From NCBI GenBank assembly GCA_947034895.1, contig OX344763.1, positions 3,598,501 to 3,662,500 on the forward strand: a DNA stretch of 64,000 nucleotides, given 5' to 3'. Position numbers and translations under genes: made by a program. A model generated the notes under the pieces. It did no database searches. It saw only the letters and a program-made list of their open reading frames with translations, and was not told the DNA's origin. Positions 44,552 to 55,311 of the stretch are shown piece by piece; position 1 is the stretch's first letter; each line of letters starts with the position of its first letter. The stretch comes from Rhytidiadelphus loreus (Eukaryota; Streptophyta; Bryopsida; Hypnales; Hylocomiaceae).

Positions 44552-47500
44552 AGATATGCCTGCTATCTCACAACATCAGAGGATTAAACGATCCGTCTGC
44601 CGTAGATAATCTTCGACAATACATTAGTAGCAACCCTGTTGATCTGCTCTTTATCCAAGAACATAAGCTCCGGGGTCCAGCAGCTGAAAACCTTGGCCGT
44701 CGACTTTGGCGACGGTCTACTGCCTTGGTTACCCATGCCGAACTAGGTTACAATATCGATGGTTCCTGTGCAGGTAAAGGCGGTGTCGCATCATTCATCG
44801 CCCCCCACTGGGCTAATCTTCTTGCAAACTCTGGCTCACTCTTCGGAGGTCGTGTCCAGTGGTTTATCTTGTCCAGACTACCTGGTGGAGATGTTGGTTT
44901 CATTAATATTTATGCCCCAATTGATTCCCAAAGCCGTCGTGCTCTCTGGGAAACATTGGCGAGAGATCTCCCGACTACGTGCCGATGGATCGTGGCCGGC
45001 GACTTCAACATGGTGGAGAATCATTGTCACAAGTCCAATCCATGTGGCAGAGCTATGCCAGGCCCAGAGTGCGCATCATTTAACAGCCTCAAAGCCACGC
45101 TTAGTGTGTCTGAAGAGCCTCTTTCCTCCCCGAGCTTGTCCTTCTCATGGAACAATGCTCGTAGTGACAATGCAAGGATCTTGGCGCGCCTTGACAGATT
45201 TTATCTTTTCAAAGCTTCTCCGTCAAGTTACAGACGAGTTCTCGAATATAGGATCCGTGGAGATAACACGTGATCAGACCACAGTCTGGTTTCTCTGATC
45301 CTTGAACTTTCGACACCTACTGCCCGCCCAAGCAGGTGGGCGATGTCAGCATTCCATTTGGATGGTGCTGAGGCAGGAATTCGAGGGATCTGGCATTCAT
45401 CCCCTACGTCAGCATCCTTTTTTGCCAAGCTAAAGAAAGTTACCCGGTTCTATAGATCTTTATGCATTCGATGTGCCCGCTCCTTCAGGCTTTCAGAAGA
45501 TGAGCTTCGCACCGGCCTGGACTTAAAAGTCCGTGAACTCCAGCTAACTCCACTTGATGCCGGGCTCCAAGGGGAGGTCAACACGCTCCGCTCCCAATTG
45601 GCCGAAATCGAATCCCGGAAGTTAGAGGGCCAAAAAATCAGATCCCGAGTGAAGTGGCGGCTCTTCGGGGATAGGCTCTCCGCACAATTCTTCCATGCAG
45701 TCTGCGAAGGTCGATCAACTTCGTCGATTATGGAGCTCCGGGACGATCTAAGCTGTATTCACCACGATCGAGAAGAACTAGACCACATCTGCCTCCAATT
45801 TTATACCAAACTGTATTCTCAAGTAGAGGTGACCCCGTAGATCCTCACTGGCCGTGCGGCAATTCTCGACAGGGTATCTCCCCGTTTTACCCCAGCTACG
45901 GCCAACCTGCTCGACCAACCCCTTACGCAGGCCAAATTATATCAAGCCCTTCTCCAGATGGCGAAAGGCCAGAGTCCTGGCCCCGATGGTATAATTACGG
46001 AATTCTACTGTCGCTACTGGGATCTCGTAGGGGAGGACTTCTTCCGTATGGTACAAGAATCAATAACCACCGGCCAGTTCCCATTAGGGATGACATCCGG
46101 GACTATTGCCTTGATTTTTAAACAGGGGGACAGAGCTGATTTGTCTAATTGGAGACCCATCACCCTCCTGAATGTGTCGTATAAAATCGTTGCTAAGGCG
46201 CTTCAAATCAGACTACAGCCCATACTTCAAGAAATCATCAGCCCCGACCAGTCTGCGTTTTTGCCTCGCCGCCACATTCTCGGCAATATTCTGCTTCAAT
46301 ATGAAACAGTGCAGTGGGCAAAAGAGAGCGACCAGGACTTGATTTTCTTAAAGCTAGACTTTACCAAGGCTTATGACGTCGTTGATTGGGACTTCTTATC
46401 CTCCATTATGACAAAAATGGGGATTCCTGATTCTTTTAGGCATGTGGTCATGATGCTTCTTCGTGATGCCTCTGCCACGGTCCTCCTCAATGGGCAAGCC
46501 ACCACCTCTTTCCCTATACAGCGTGGAGTTAGACAAGGATGCCCCCTGGCCCCTTATCTTTTTCTTCTTGTGGGTGAGGCGTTACACATGATAGCTACAA
46601 CAGAACAACAATTGGGCAACATCCAAGGTATTTCTCTACTAGAAAGTGACCTACACCAACTTGTGTCTCAATTTGCTGATGATACAAGTCTTTCTATCCA
46701 AGGCAGAGAACCTGACCTTTGTAACACCATCTCTTTGCTGGACCGTTTTGGCAATGCCTCGGGGCTCATTATTAATTGGACGAAGAGCACTCTTTACTGA
46801 TTCTCCTCAAGGCCAAGGCCTCCTTGGACTGACAATTTTCAATTGTCTTGGGCTTCATCAGGGTCTCTCTCCAAACTTCTTGGAGCCCCTTTTGGCATTT
46901 TTATTGAAACTATGGACATTGATGAGTTTCTTCAGGGGAAAATAGCTAAGAAACTAGCATATTGGTCTACTCAACGTCTATCCTTAGCGGAACGTGTAAC
47001 CATTATAAATGCCGTACTTCTATCTACACTCTATTATTTTATTGCTATTTGGAGTGGATCCATCCATAGCATCCGCTCCATTAAGGGCAAACTGAGGAAT
47101 TTCCTCTAGAGCGGCTCTGAGCACACCTCACGATCTCGGGTATGCTCGACTGACTGTTGCCTTCCAAAAGAAGTGGGTGGTTTGAAACTTCTTGATCCAG
47201 AGATCTCTCTTACAGCTCTCCTGGCTAAATGGGTCATCTTTGCCATTGAACCAGGCATTACCAATCTTAAAACTCTTCTTAGGTTTAGGATACATAAAAT
47301 GAAGCCTCATCCATCGAGCAGTTATTGGTTTCCGTCTCAAGCTTGGCTTATGGTCCACAGACCCTCTATTACTCGAGGCTCAAGGGTTTGGAATCACATC
47401 ACGACTGCTTGACGTTGTTTAGTCCAACATATTGACCTGGTGCCCCCTACAAATACTAATGAAGTCCTAGCCACAAGTATATGGTAGGCAACCAGCTACA

Positions 47501-48654
47501 TTGGATCGAATTTTAACTTTTCAGCTGACAGAGCTCGAGTCCTTGCTCAAAGTGGCCTTCGCTCAATAGCTGACATATGGGACCCTGAGGCTCAAGATTT
47601 CTTCTCCTGGGACACTCTTTCCAACAGGTTCCCTCTACTACCTCTTGAGAAACACCATTGGTTTTATCTCATTTCTAAAATTCCTTCTTATTGGCATGAA
47701 CTCCTCACCAACCAAGCAGGGAGGGCTCAGGAAGTTGATTGGATGGGCATTTTCCAGCTAGAATCCTCCGTCTCGGAGCTGGTATGGAAAAATACGATTA
47801 GTGACAACCATATTTTGCTCTCCCATCCTCAACACATCGAATTGGCTACACATATTGTCTCAACCAAAGTTTACCCTTTATCTCAAATATTGGCTTTCAA
47901 CCCGACCTCCTCTAACTCCATCTTCCTATATGGAAATATTCGAAGGGTACGCATTCTCCAAGTGGCAAAAAGACGGATATGTTCCCCAATTTATTTATAT
48001 GTTGAGATTACGCAACTACTTTCTTTTGATCCGGACAGATGGCGGTGGGATAATGGCTCCAAGTTGATGGACTACACTACAGACATCGGTAGGAAACTCC
48101 TCTCCAGCCATTGCCAGTTAAAGAGGACGATCCCAGCCAAATGGTCAAGACATCTCACATCTACCTTCCTACCTGACTGGAAAGACCTCTGGTTCAAATG
48201 TAGGCCTTTGAAGGAAGCCACCTTCATGTGGTCAGTTTGGCATAATGCAGTAGCCGTTCACACATGGCGAGCCCGGATAGCCCCAGGGATTGATACAAAA
48301 TGTTCATGCTGCACTGTTGGGGCTGAAGAATCTCCATATTATAGATTCTATTCGTGCCCTACATCTCGCGCAGTTTGGGACTATGCTCAGTCCATTATCC
48401 ATCAGCTACGAGAGGCTCCTTTTTCCTTGGGGCCATACGACAGACTTGACTTTTCTCAATGTGTCTTTGGTTCTACAGTCCCTCGCCAGTTTCAAGCCTT
48501 TAGGACTATTTGGTCCTTGCTTTGGGGCTCTGCCATTTGGATTATGTGGATTTCTTGTAACAGCAAGGTCTTCGCTCAAGAAACTTGGACGTTAGAACTC
48601 ATTCATAAGACCCTTTGGGATGCACTTCTCGACTCAGGATGGGCGGCACACTGA
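44548..48654 (+). pseudogene. LINE ORF2: endonuclease, reverse transcriptase, zf-RVT, six nonsense codons
   Basis: Starts MKICLLSHN. APE-type endonuclease about residues 1-250, with FIQEHKL, NIYAPI, AGDFNMVE and SDHSLV. Reverse transcriptase about residues 460-760: KGQSPGPDG, NWRPITLLNV, SAFLPRRHI, KLDFTKAYD, GVRQGCPLAP and FADD (46,672-46,683). The zinc-binding RVT domain is at about 48,150-48,420, with C-x-C-C and a later C. A single frame runs 4107 nt with no indel, but it has TGA 45,271, TAG 45,838, TGA 46,798, TAG 47,107, TGA 47,410 and TAG 47,485 (first bases). Four sit where Trp is expected and one where an Arg CGA fits, so nearly all are C/G-to-T/A transitions. Confidence 0.92.
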
Positions 48655-48962
48655 AGGCCCAGATGGCTTCTCGCCAACGCCAGGCTGACAAGGACAAAAT
48701 TTGGGCCAAATTTGATAGTATCTGGCTTCAGTCTCCTGTCCTTGCCACTAGGTTTGATAGTTTTATTTGTTGGAATAAGGAGGCTCCTTCTCTTTGTTCC
48801 TTCAATTAGCAGTTTCTCTTGTTTTCCGGGGTTTTTTTGGTGTCCTTTTTGTTTTTTGCTCTTATCTCTTCATTGTCCGTCCTTCTCGGCCTAGACGCTG
48901 TGTTCTTTGGTTTCTTTTTAATGCAATGGCTCGCCATTTGTTCAAAAAAAAAAAAAAAAAAA

Positions 48963-49715
48963 AATTCAGATTAGAAGTTATGGATGAAAAAATGAGCTAT
49001 TTTGTATATACCTCCTAAAGTCCCAAAGTCCTTGGAGTCTCTTGGGACTTTCGATAGGCTTGTGTCAACTCAATTTTTGACATGATTTTTTGAAACTTTT
49101 TTTGAAGATAGGAAATCACATTAGCTTTTTGTTTCAATTGGTGTCGAGAAGTTAAAGCTATGCCACCCTAAGTCCAAAAAGCAAGTCGAGGGGTAGTAAA
49201 AAAAGTGATTTTTTTCCTTCTCAATGATGATAATTTTGTCTATATGTAAAGCTTTGATTCATTCTATTTGGACTAGTGATGAGAAAGTTATGAACAATCT
49301 CGTTTTGGGGGCAATTTAAGCATCTTCTTGAAAAATAACTTATAGAACTCATTTTTAAATGCAATTTTAACAATTAAAAAAAAAACTTGCTATAAGATAG
49401 GGTTTAATTTTCTTCTTAGAACAATATCACTATTGAAATTATTGTATTTCAATTCCATCTTAGAGCTATTAACGATTTAGTTTTTTGTTCAGTTTTGAAC
49501 CTATTTCTACTTAACAAGTTTTTAATGAGTGAAAATTAAATGGGTATTTTGGAGATTTTTTTCCTAGACTCCATATTCTACAACATGTCCAATTCTCCAC
49601 TTGTTGATTGGCAACCATCTCCAATTGAAGAGTAACCAAATTTGTGTGTGAAATTTGAGAAAATAAAACTTAGCCTCACTTGCATTGGTCCCAAACTAAA
49701 AATTGTGAAACACTA
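48963..49715. repeat. dispersed 4 kb repeat, copy B, right part
   Basis: Begins with the right TSD copy and continues copy B, matching about 22,958-23,765 of copy A. Confidence 0.85.
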
Positions 49716-49750
49716 ACACCAAACATTTCAAGTTGTGGTGTTAGGTAAAG

Positions 49751-50755
49751 TATTGGATATGATAACACTCAAGAGAACCAACTCTAGTAAAAATTTCAAA
49801 TTCATACAAGTCATGCTTCAAAAGTTATTGCGAAGGAAAGCTTTGGCACCCCCCCCCTATGACAAATAAACAATTCCAATGTTTCTTGCAATGACCCATT
49901 AGAAGATGGAAAATTGACATTTTTTTGAACTTCCTAGACTATATTAGATGTAGATGGCGCCCAACTTGGCAGTGGAGCTTCTCCTATCAAGGTATTTTTT
50001 ATTTTTCTATAGAAAGAGATGCCCAAGGCCAATAAGTAGCCAATAGATAACCTTCAAGATTATTGTAGAAATGAAGAGTGTCTACTAGTTCAAAACTTGA
50101 ATATTTTTTGGTTGACTACCTTTGTGATAGATCTTGTCCTTTTAGGGTTATCTACAAATCACAGAAGATACAATCTCAATACATATTGACACTCTTTAGT
50201 TGAAGATATGCATTTCACCTTTTAAATTTAAAAAAAAAATTCCAGCCTAACTACTGAAATAAACTTAATTAAGTTTTGTTTCTATAATAATTTTATTTTA
50301 TAAATATGAATATTTAATTGCAATTTGAACTTAAGGCTTTCACCATAGTCTAATCATATTTTAATCATAGAATGATATGATATTTTTTGACATTATAATA
50401 TTCTTTACTAGCATATATACCTATAGAAAAATTTCTCAAGATTTTTCAAGTATATTACAAGTTTGATATGAATTTTCATAATTTTTCCTTAAAAAATTCA
50501 AAAATAAATTGAAACGTTCTATCTCTACTACTTTCAAACACATTAATTGTACTAGCGTATAGAAGGATGTTCTTTACTACTGCTTTACTAGCAAATACAC
50601 CTAGCTATAAAGAAATTTCTTGAGATCTTTCAAATTCATTCCATGTTTGATATGAACTTCCATGATTTTTCCTTCAAAGGTTCAAGGTAAATTGAAATCA
50701 TTCTATCTTCACTACTTTCAAACACATTCTAATCATATTATTGTATAGAAAGGTA
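49751..50755 (+). repeat. dispersed repeat S, copy 1
   Basis: A direct repeat of 63,022-64,000 (the second copy runs off the window). Both share GAGATGCCCAAGGCCAATAA and CTTCCTAGACTATATTAGA. The distal part is itself a tandem duplication of about 180 bp (50,400-50,580 and 50,580-50,755), present in both copies. No coding content. Confidence 0.85.
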
Positions 50756-51466
50756 AATTTTCTCCTTCCATTGATGTTCATGATTTGACATTTATACATT
50801 GTCCAATCAAATCTATCATATGCTACAATTGGATCTATTTTTAATTTTCATGTTCTTTAAGTTTTTTTCAGCAATCACTGGGCAAATTTGGCATTGGTAA
50901 ATCTTTAGACCTTTTTCATAGTAATTGGTCAAAATAGAATGATTGATTGTAATCATAAAGTTATTTCTACTACTCTATAAAAACTTACCTAATACGACTT
51001 TCTTTTATGGTCTTATGCACATAATTCACTCTCTATTATAGTAATTTTGGATCCATATTCAAAATGGATCAAAGTAGTAGGAACACAATACAATGGATCT
51101 TCAAGATATACAAGTACTATGCAATTAGTATCTTAGAGAGAATTTTGCTAATTAAAGTAACAACACCCAATTGTTGCAAAACTTTCAAATATGGGCATCT
51201 ACCTATAATATATACCTTTTCAATATGAGCCTATAGAGTCTATTCTAGATACTTCTATAATTGACCATTTTGAAAATTCATAATTTACTCTATAATGTCC
51301 AAATAATACATCTTGGGACCTACATAAGTGGTCAATGAAAGTAAGTGTCTTCCTCAAATGTGGACATCTACTAATGTGTTGCTATAGTATCCAAACTACC
51401 TATTCAAATACTTGCCCAAAATCAAATCAAAACATAAAAAATTTATTGAAAAATCCCTATTTTTTC
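50756..51466. other. 3' flank of the decayed DUF247 copy
   Basis: From about 51,130 it is homologous to 11,660-12,005. No gene is seen. Confidence 0.5.
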
Positions 51467-52560
51467 TTATGGAAATTTTGGTTTTATTTTATTGGAGCCA
51501 ATGACAGATATGTAGGTTTGAATCAATGTAGCCATCATCACCAAAACCACTGCAATTGTAGACAAAATCAACCAAGGCTTAGAACAAAATATGATTTTGA
51601 ACTCACTCCAAAGTCTATATCTTCTACAGTCACATCCCCTCATTAAAGTTACTTTCATATCATGGTGAGTTTGAGAAGACAAAAGTTCCACTCTGCCTTC
51701 ATTCAAAGTTGTTTATATCTTTATAAACCTATCTTTCTATAAGTCATTGTGCACAATGGCCCATCAACTCCAACTATTTTGATCCCAGACTATTCCAACT
51801 CTGTTGCTAATAGAACATAAATATATGCATTTCTTTGTATGCTCTGTGCCATGAGTAAGCCTTTGGATCCACATATGACTTTGTATGCATCTCCAAGAAA
51901 ATGCGTTTTCTCACTAAACAAACTTGAATTGTCAATTTTGAAAGCTTCACTTGAAGTGGCCATGAAAGAAGTGGTTACTATATCCACCACATTCTCTACA
52001 CTTCTTTGTTGATATTGTAAATCACCAATGATGTTCATTGCCTTTGGAGGTTTGAAAAGCAATAGAATTGCAAATATACTCAACTACTTTGTCAACGAGA
52101 ACAAAAGGGATTTGATTTTCAACTCAGCCAAGATTACTATCTACAAATTGCATCTATATGTTGTATCTTATATGAAACACATCATTGGCATTAAACCTAG
52201 ATGTAAACGTATTGTACGTCCACAATTGACTTTCACTTTCTTCAAAGTCCCTGTCAATATAAGTAGCCAAAAAGAGGGCATCTAGACCCAACACATGTTT
52301 GATCTGTTTGTCAGTCCAACTAGTCACCTCATTTTGAAGACTATAGCATGCCAATATAGCCTTGGGATCATCCACAATTGCATCACAAAAATGGTCCCAT
52401 TTCTCACCCAACAATCCAAATTGCACTGCAATTTCAAGTTTCCACTGTTGTCCAAATTTTCTTGGTTGTAGAGCCCAAATTGTCATTCCACTGGAAAAAA
52501 TGTTGTGGGAGGTTGGCAATTATACTCGGTCACTTTTGGTATAAAATATCCCAATTGGTT
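51467..52560 (-). pseudogene. DUF247 pseudogene
   Basis: Paralogue of the intact gene at 12,006-13,534, on the same strand. Three blocks remain recognisable: 52,519-52,154 (EKWDHFCDAIVDDPKA, LDALFLATY, FNANDVFH), 52,083-51,790 (DLQYQQRSVENVVDIV, AYKVICGSKGLLM) and 51,706-51,467 (KPWLILSTIAVVLV membrane segment). The blocks are in different frames. The segment around the VENQIP motif is frameshifted, and a piece equivalent to about 12,250-12,470 of the intact gene (LPKMRICDG through the ALEMWTSL region) is deleted near 51,710-51,740. No product is expected. Confidence 0.85.
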
Positions 52561-53084
52561 AGGAGTCATTTAGAACCACGATTAGAGAGTCACGATTAGG
52601 AACTTAGCAAAAAAGATCCATTGCTTGAAAGGCACAATGGATTGACGCTTAGATGCCCATTAGAGTAGAAGACTATCATAGGATTAGAACCTGGTTGTGT
52701 TCGCCAATTTACCAAGGGTAAGTAAATAAGCGCCCACACATGGCATCCTATGTGATCATCAATATTCAGTATATAGAATCAGGATAATTGTATGGCTTAC
52801 AAATTTAGAATGCATGAACATTAGGATTAACACCTTGAAAGCATAAATACAAGTGGAAACCGCGGTCATCAAAGTCCGCAAACACATGTCTTAGAGAGAG
52901 TTCTATACTCCCCACAACAAAAAATCAAGACATCTCCATCATAATCAATCCCTGAAGTGACCTCTAGAAGCTCAATGTCACAAGTGCAATAATCTACATC
53001 ATTGGATCTTAAGGAAGTGCAACATGATTGTGAAGGTGGCATGTGACCCTCCCTCTACATCTCATCTATCCCAAGGTCTATAAG

Positions 53085-53721
53085 TCATATAACATCATCT
53101 AGAGATTGCAGTATAGGATTTATGGGATGGACAGTGGCAATGTCTACAGGATCATCTTCAGGAGGGATTCGCACAGGAAGAGGTACTGTGGGTACAGCCA
53201 TGATTACATCGTCTTGTACCTGTGTTCATTGCAATACAACTTAGTTAGATGAGAAACACTGAAGATATAAAGCGATAATCCACTCCAGACATTTGCTAAC
53301 GCACACGTGACGATAACCATGCTCGGTAGCTGACAAAATATCAAGAAAATAATGTATCTATGGAAACGATGTATACAAGTCTCCTCCTTATGTTTTCACG
53401 CCCCGCTTCATCGCCCCCCCTCTGAGATCCTCATCTCGGGCCCGAGAGGGGATTGGGCTCAGCCTGACCTTGCAAAACAACACCGTAAAACAATGACCGT
53501 GCACTGGGAATGACGAGGGCCAGTCTGCGGAGACGTGGTCACCTCCCACCGTGGTGGTGTGCTCTTGCACCACCTGACAAACACAAGCCAAAAACTAAAA
53601 TTTTAAAAAACAGCAGAGGAGGGAGAGATACCTCAGTTGTTGGGACGATTGACTGTGGATCATAACCTTGTGCTTCTTCACCCGCCTCCAGCTTGACCTG
53701 AGATCGCAACTTCGGCGCCAT
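53085..53721 (-). CDS. small three-exon gene model, unrecognised
   Basis: Exons 53,632-53,721, 53,469-53,573 and 53,085-53,219 (90, 105 and 135 nt; 109 aa). Both introns have GT..AG ends (donors GTATCT and GTCAGG; acceptors TTTGTCAG and AACACAG) and are phase 0, so the model keeps the frame. It starts MAPKLRSQVKLEAGEE with a good start context (CCATGG). Exon 2 has ADWPSSFPVHGHCF; exon 3 is Pro-rich and acidic (RIPPEDDP). The first stop is TGA 53,085-53,087, but the same frame then reads on in protein-like text past it, with one more stop (TAG) inside, until about 52,880. The stop may therefore be a mutation in a longer ancestral exon. No family is recognised. The sequence is less AT-rich than its surroundings. 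Confidence 0.5.
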
Positions 53722-54146
53722 GGATACTCGCAAAGAACGCTCCGAATGTACAAACCTCCAGAATGTGATTTCTGGGCTACTTAATATTCACAGAGAGAAG
53801 AAAGTGATGATGAACTTAGCGACGATATGCATTGCGGAACCCATGTGACTGCCGCCAGTAGCCTAAACCCTAATTTTCGAGGTCAGCAGTCATCCCATCT
53901 AATAATTTTTAATGATATATTAATGATTATAATTATTTTTTGGTTCCTCCAAGTGTAAGCACGGCTGGCACAAGATAAGACGGTCTCGCTTTAAATTTGA
54001 CTGGGGATCACTTACTCTAGGGTAGACTTATTGTGTGTCATACACATATGACATTGATTTATGAGCTTGCTTAAAAATCCGTATAGTAAAAATTAGTTAG
54101 TTCTAGCTTAAAACTGTCTTTTAAATTCATTGGAGGAAATGATTAT
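53722..54146. other. intergenic sequence
   Basis: The presumed promoter side of the three-exon model. Nothing else is recognisable. Confidence 0.35.
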
Positions 54147-54296
54147 ATACACTAGTAGAAAATAACTGACCAAAACAACAAAAATCCAACACAAAAGTGT
54201 TGATTTTTTTTGCTACAAAGGTCGAGTTGACTTGGACAGTATTTAACACAAAAGTGTTGATTTTTTGTTACTATTTTTGTTGATTTGGTCGGGTTT

Positions 54297-54468
54297 TTTT
54301 TTTTTTTAATAATTTTAAAATTTTAAAAATTGTTTTTCTATTGCCACGTGGCAGCATCACATCGCGCCACGTGGCAACCACCGCCACGTAGGCGGCCACC
54401 ACCGTGGGGGTTTGAACCTTGGACCTCACGGTTGAGGTCCAAGGCTTTAACCATTGAGCCACCCCAAA
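54297..54468 (-). mobile_element. tRNA-derived SINE-like insertion
   Basis: On the minus strand it starts GGGGTGGCTCAATGG and ends in about 15 A. An A box (TGGCTCAATGG, 54,451-54,461) and a B box (GGTTCAAACCC, 54,407-54,417) are 33 bp apart, like an internal pol III promoter. Between the boxes lies a perfect 12-bp stem (CCTTGGACCTCA / TGAGGTCCAAGG) with a 4-base loop. No target duplication is recognised. The open frame on this strand is incidental. Confidence 0.65.
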
Positions 54469-54535
54469 ATCCATATGAATACATATGAGTTAGAATTACA
54501 TTTATATTGTTTTTTCATTTTTTTGGTAAGAACAA

Positions 54536-54876
54536 CAGACTTTGGTGGCCGTTTCGGCATAGTAAAACACTTTTTTTTTAAGAAACTTTGCACTAGTAAA
54601 AGTTAGAAAATTAAACTATCTTTCACCTCCAAAAATACGTTTGAGATTTGGAGTCTTAAATCAAAAGTCATAGACAAAATTCAGAGCGGGTGTTTAAAAA
54701 TGTCAAAAAATAAGTTCATTTCAACCCTGCAAATATTGTCCATAACTTTTGATTTAAGACTCCAAATCTCAAATGGATTTTTGAAGGTGAAAGATAGCTT
54801 GATTGTCTAACTTTTATTAGTTTAAAGTTTCTTCAAAAAAAGTATTTTACTATGCCTAAACGGCCACCAAAGTCTG
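54536..54876. repeat. long hairpin inside the CACTA element
   Basis: Arms of about 145 bp (CAGACTTTGGTGGCCGTTT on the left, inverted at the right end) around a loop of about 55 bp. A diverged half copy lies at 33,420-33,540. The transcript could fold into double-stranded RNA. Confidence 0.85.
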
Positions 54877-55311
54877 CTGACTTCAAAAAACACCGAAATG
54901 TGAATGATTTAGTGTTAAATTAAATTAAAATTGTACATAGAATTTAACCGTGGGGATTTAAACATTGCCCAAATGACGAAAAAATATTTCAAACTTTTGT
55001 AAGTCTAAATAAACAAAAAAAAGTGTTGATTATGTTGTTGATTTGGACATTGGACTACTGAAATCAACAAAAAAATTTGACCATTTTGTTGCTCGTGCCA
55101 AATCAACAAAAACTTGTGAATATGAACAAAAAAGTGTTCACAATTTTGTTCATTTGGACATTGTGTTACCAAAATTAACAAAAAATTGTAACCATTTTGT
55201 TACCTTGTGCCAAATCAACAAAAAATTGTGAAAATGGTCGATACAGTGCCCAAATTAAGAAAAAGTTGATGATTTTCTGTTGATCTGGACATCATTTTCT
55301 ACTAGTGATAA

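Larger units (their letters stand above)
41886..48962 (+). mobile_element. full-length LINE (L1-type non-LTR retrotransposon), decayed
   Basis: 7077 bp with a 5' leader (41,886-42,204), ORF1, ORF2 and a 19-nt A-tail (48,944-48,962), flanked by a 12-bp TSD. It was inserted into copy B of the 4 kb repeat, inside the micro-ORF. Gene order is endonuclease, reverse transcriptase, zinc-binding RVT domain. ORF2 keeps one reading frame along its whole length but has six nonsense codons; ORF1 has stops and frame shifts. Confidence 0.97.
54150..55308. mobile_element. non-autonomous CACTA element with nested SINE and hairpin
   Basis: 1159 bp. Ends CACTAGTAGAAAA..TTTTCTACTAGTG (perfect 14-bp or longer inverted repeat) and flanks ATA at 54,147-54,149 and 55,309-55,311, a 3-bp target duplication. 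Subterminal repeats of the type AACACAAAAGTGTTGAT and CAAATCAACAAAAA recur on both sides, as expected for CACTA elements. No transposase is inside. The ends differ from the large element at 1-10,933 (CACTACTAG), so another autonomous partner is likely. Confidence 0.93.

Noticed and set aside
54407..54461. tRNA gene
   Set aside because: It has A and B boxes, but the middle is a single 12-bp stem and there is an A-tail, so no cloverleaf; treated as a SINE.
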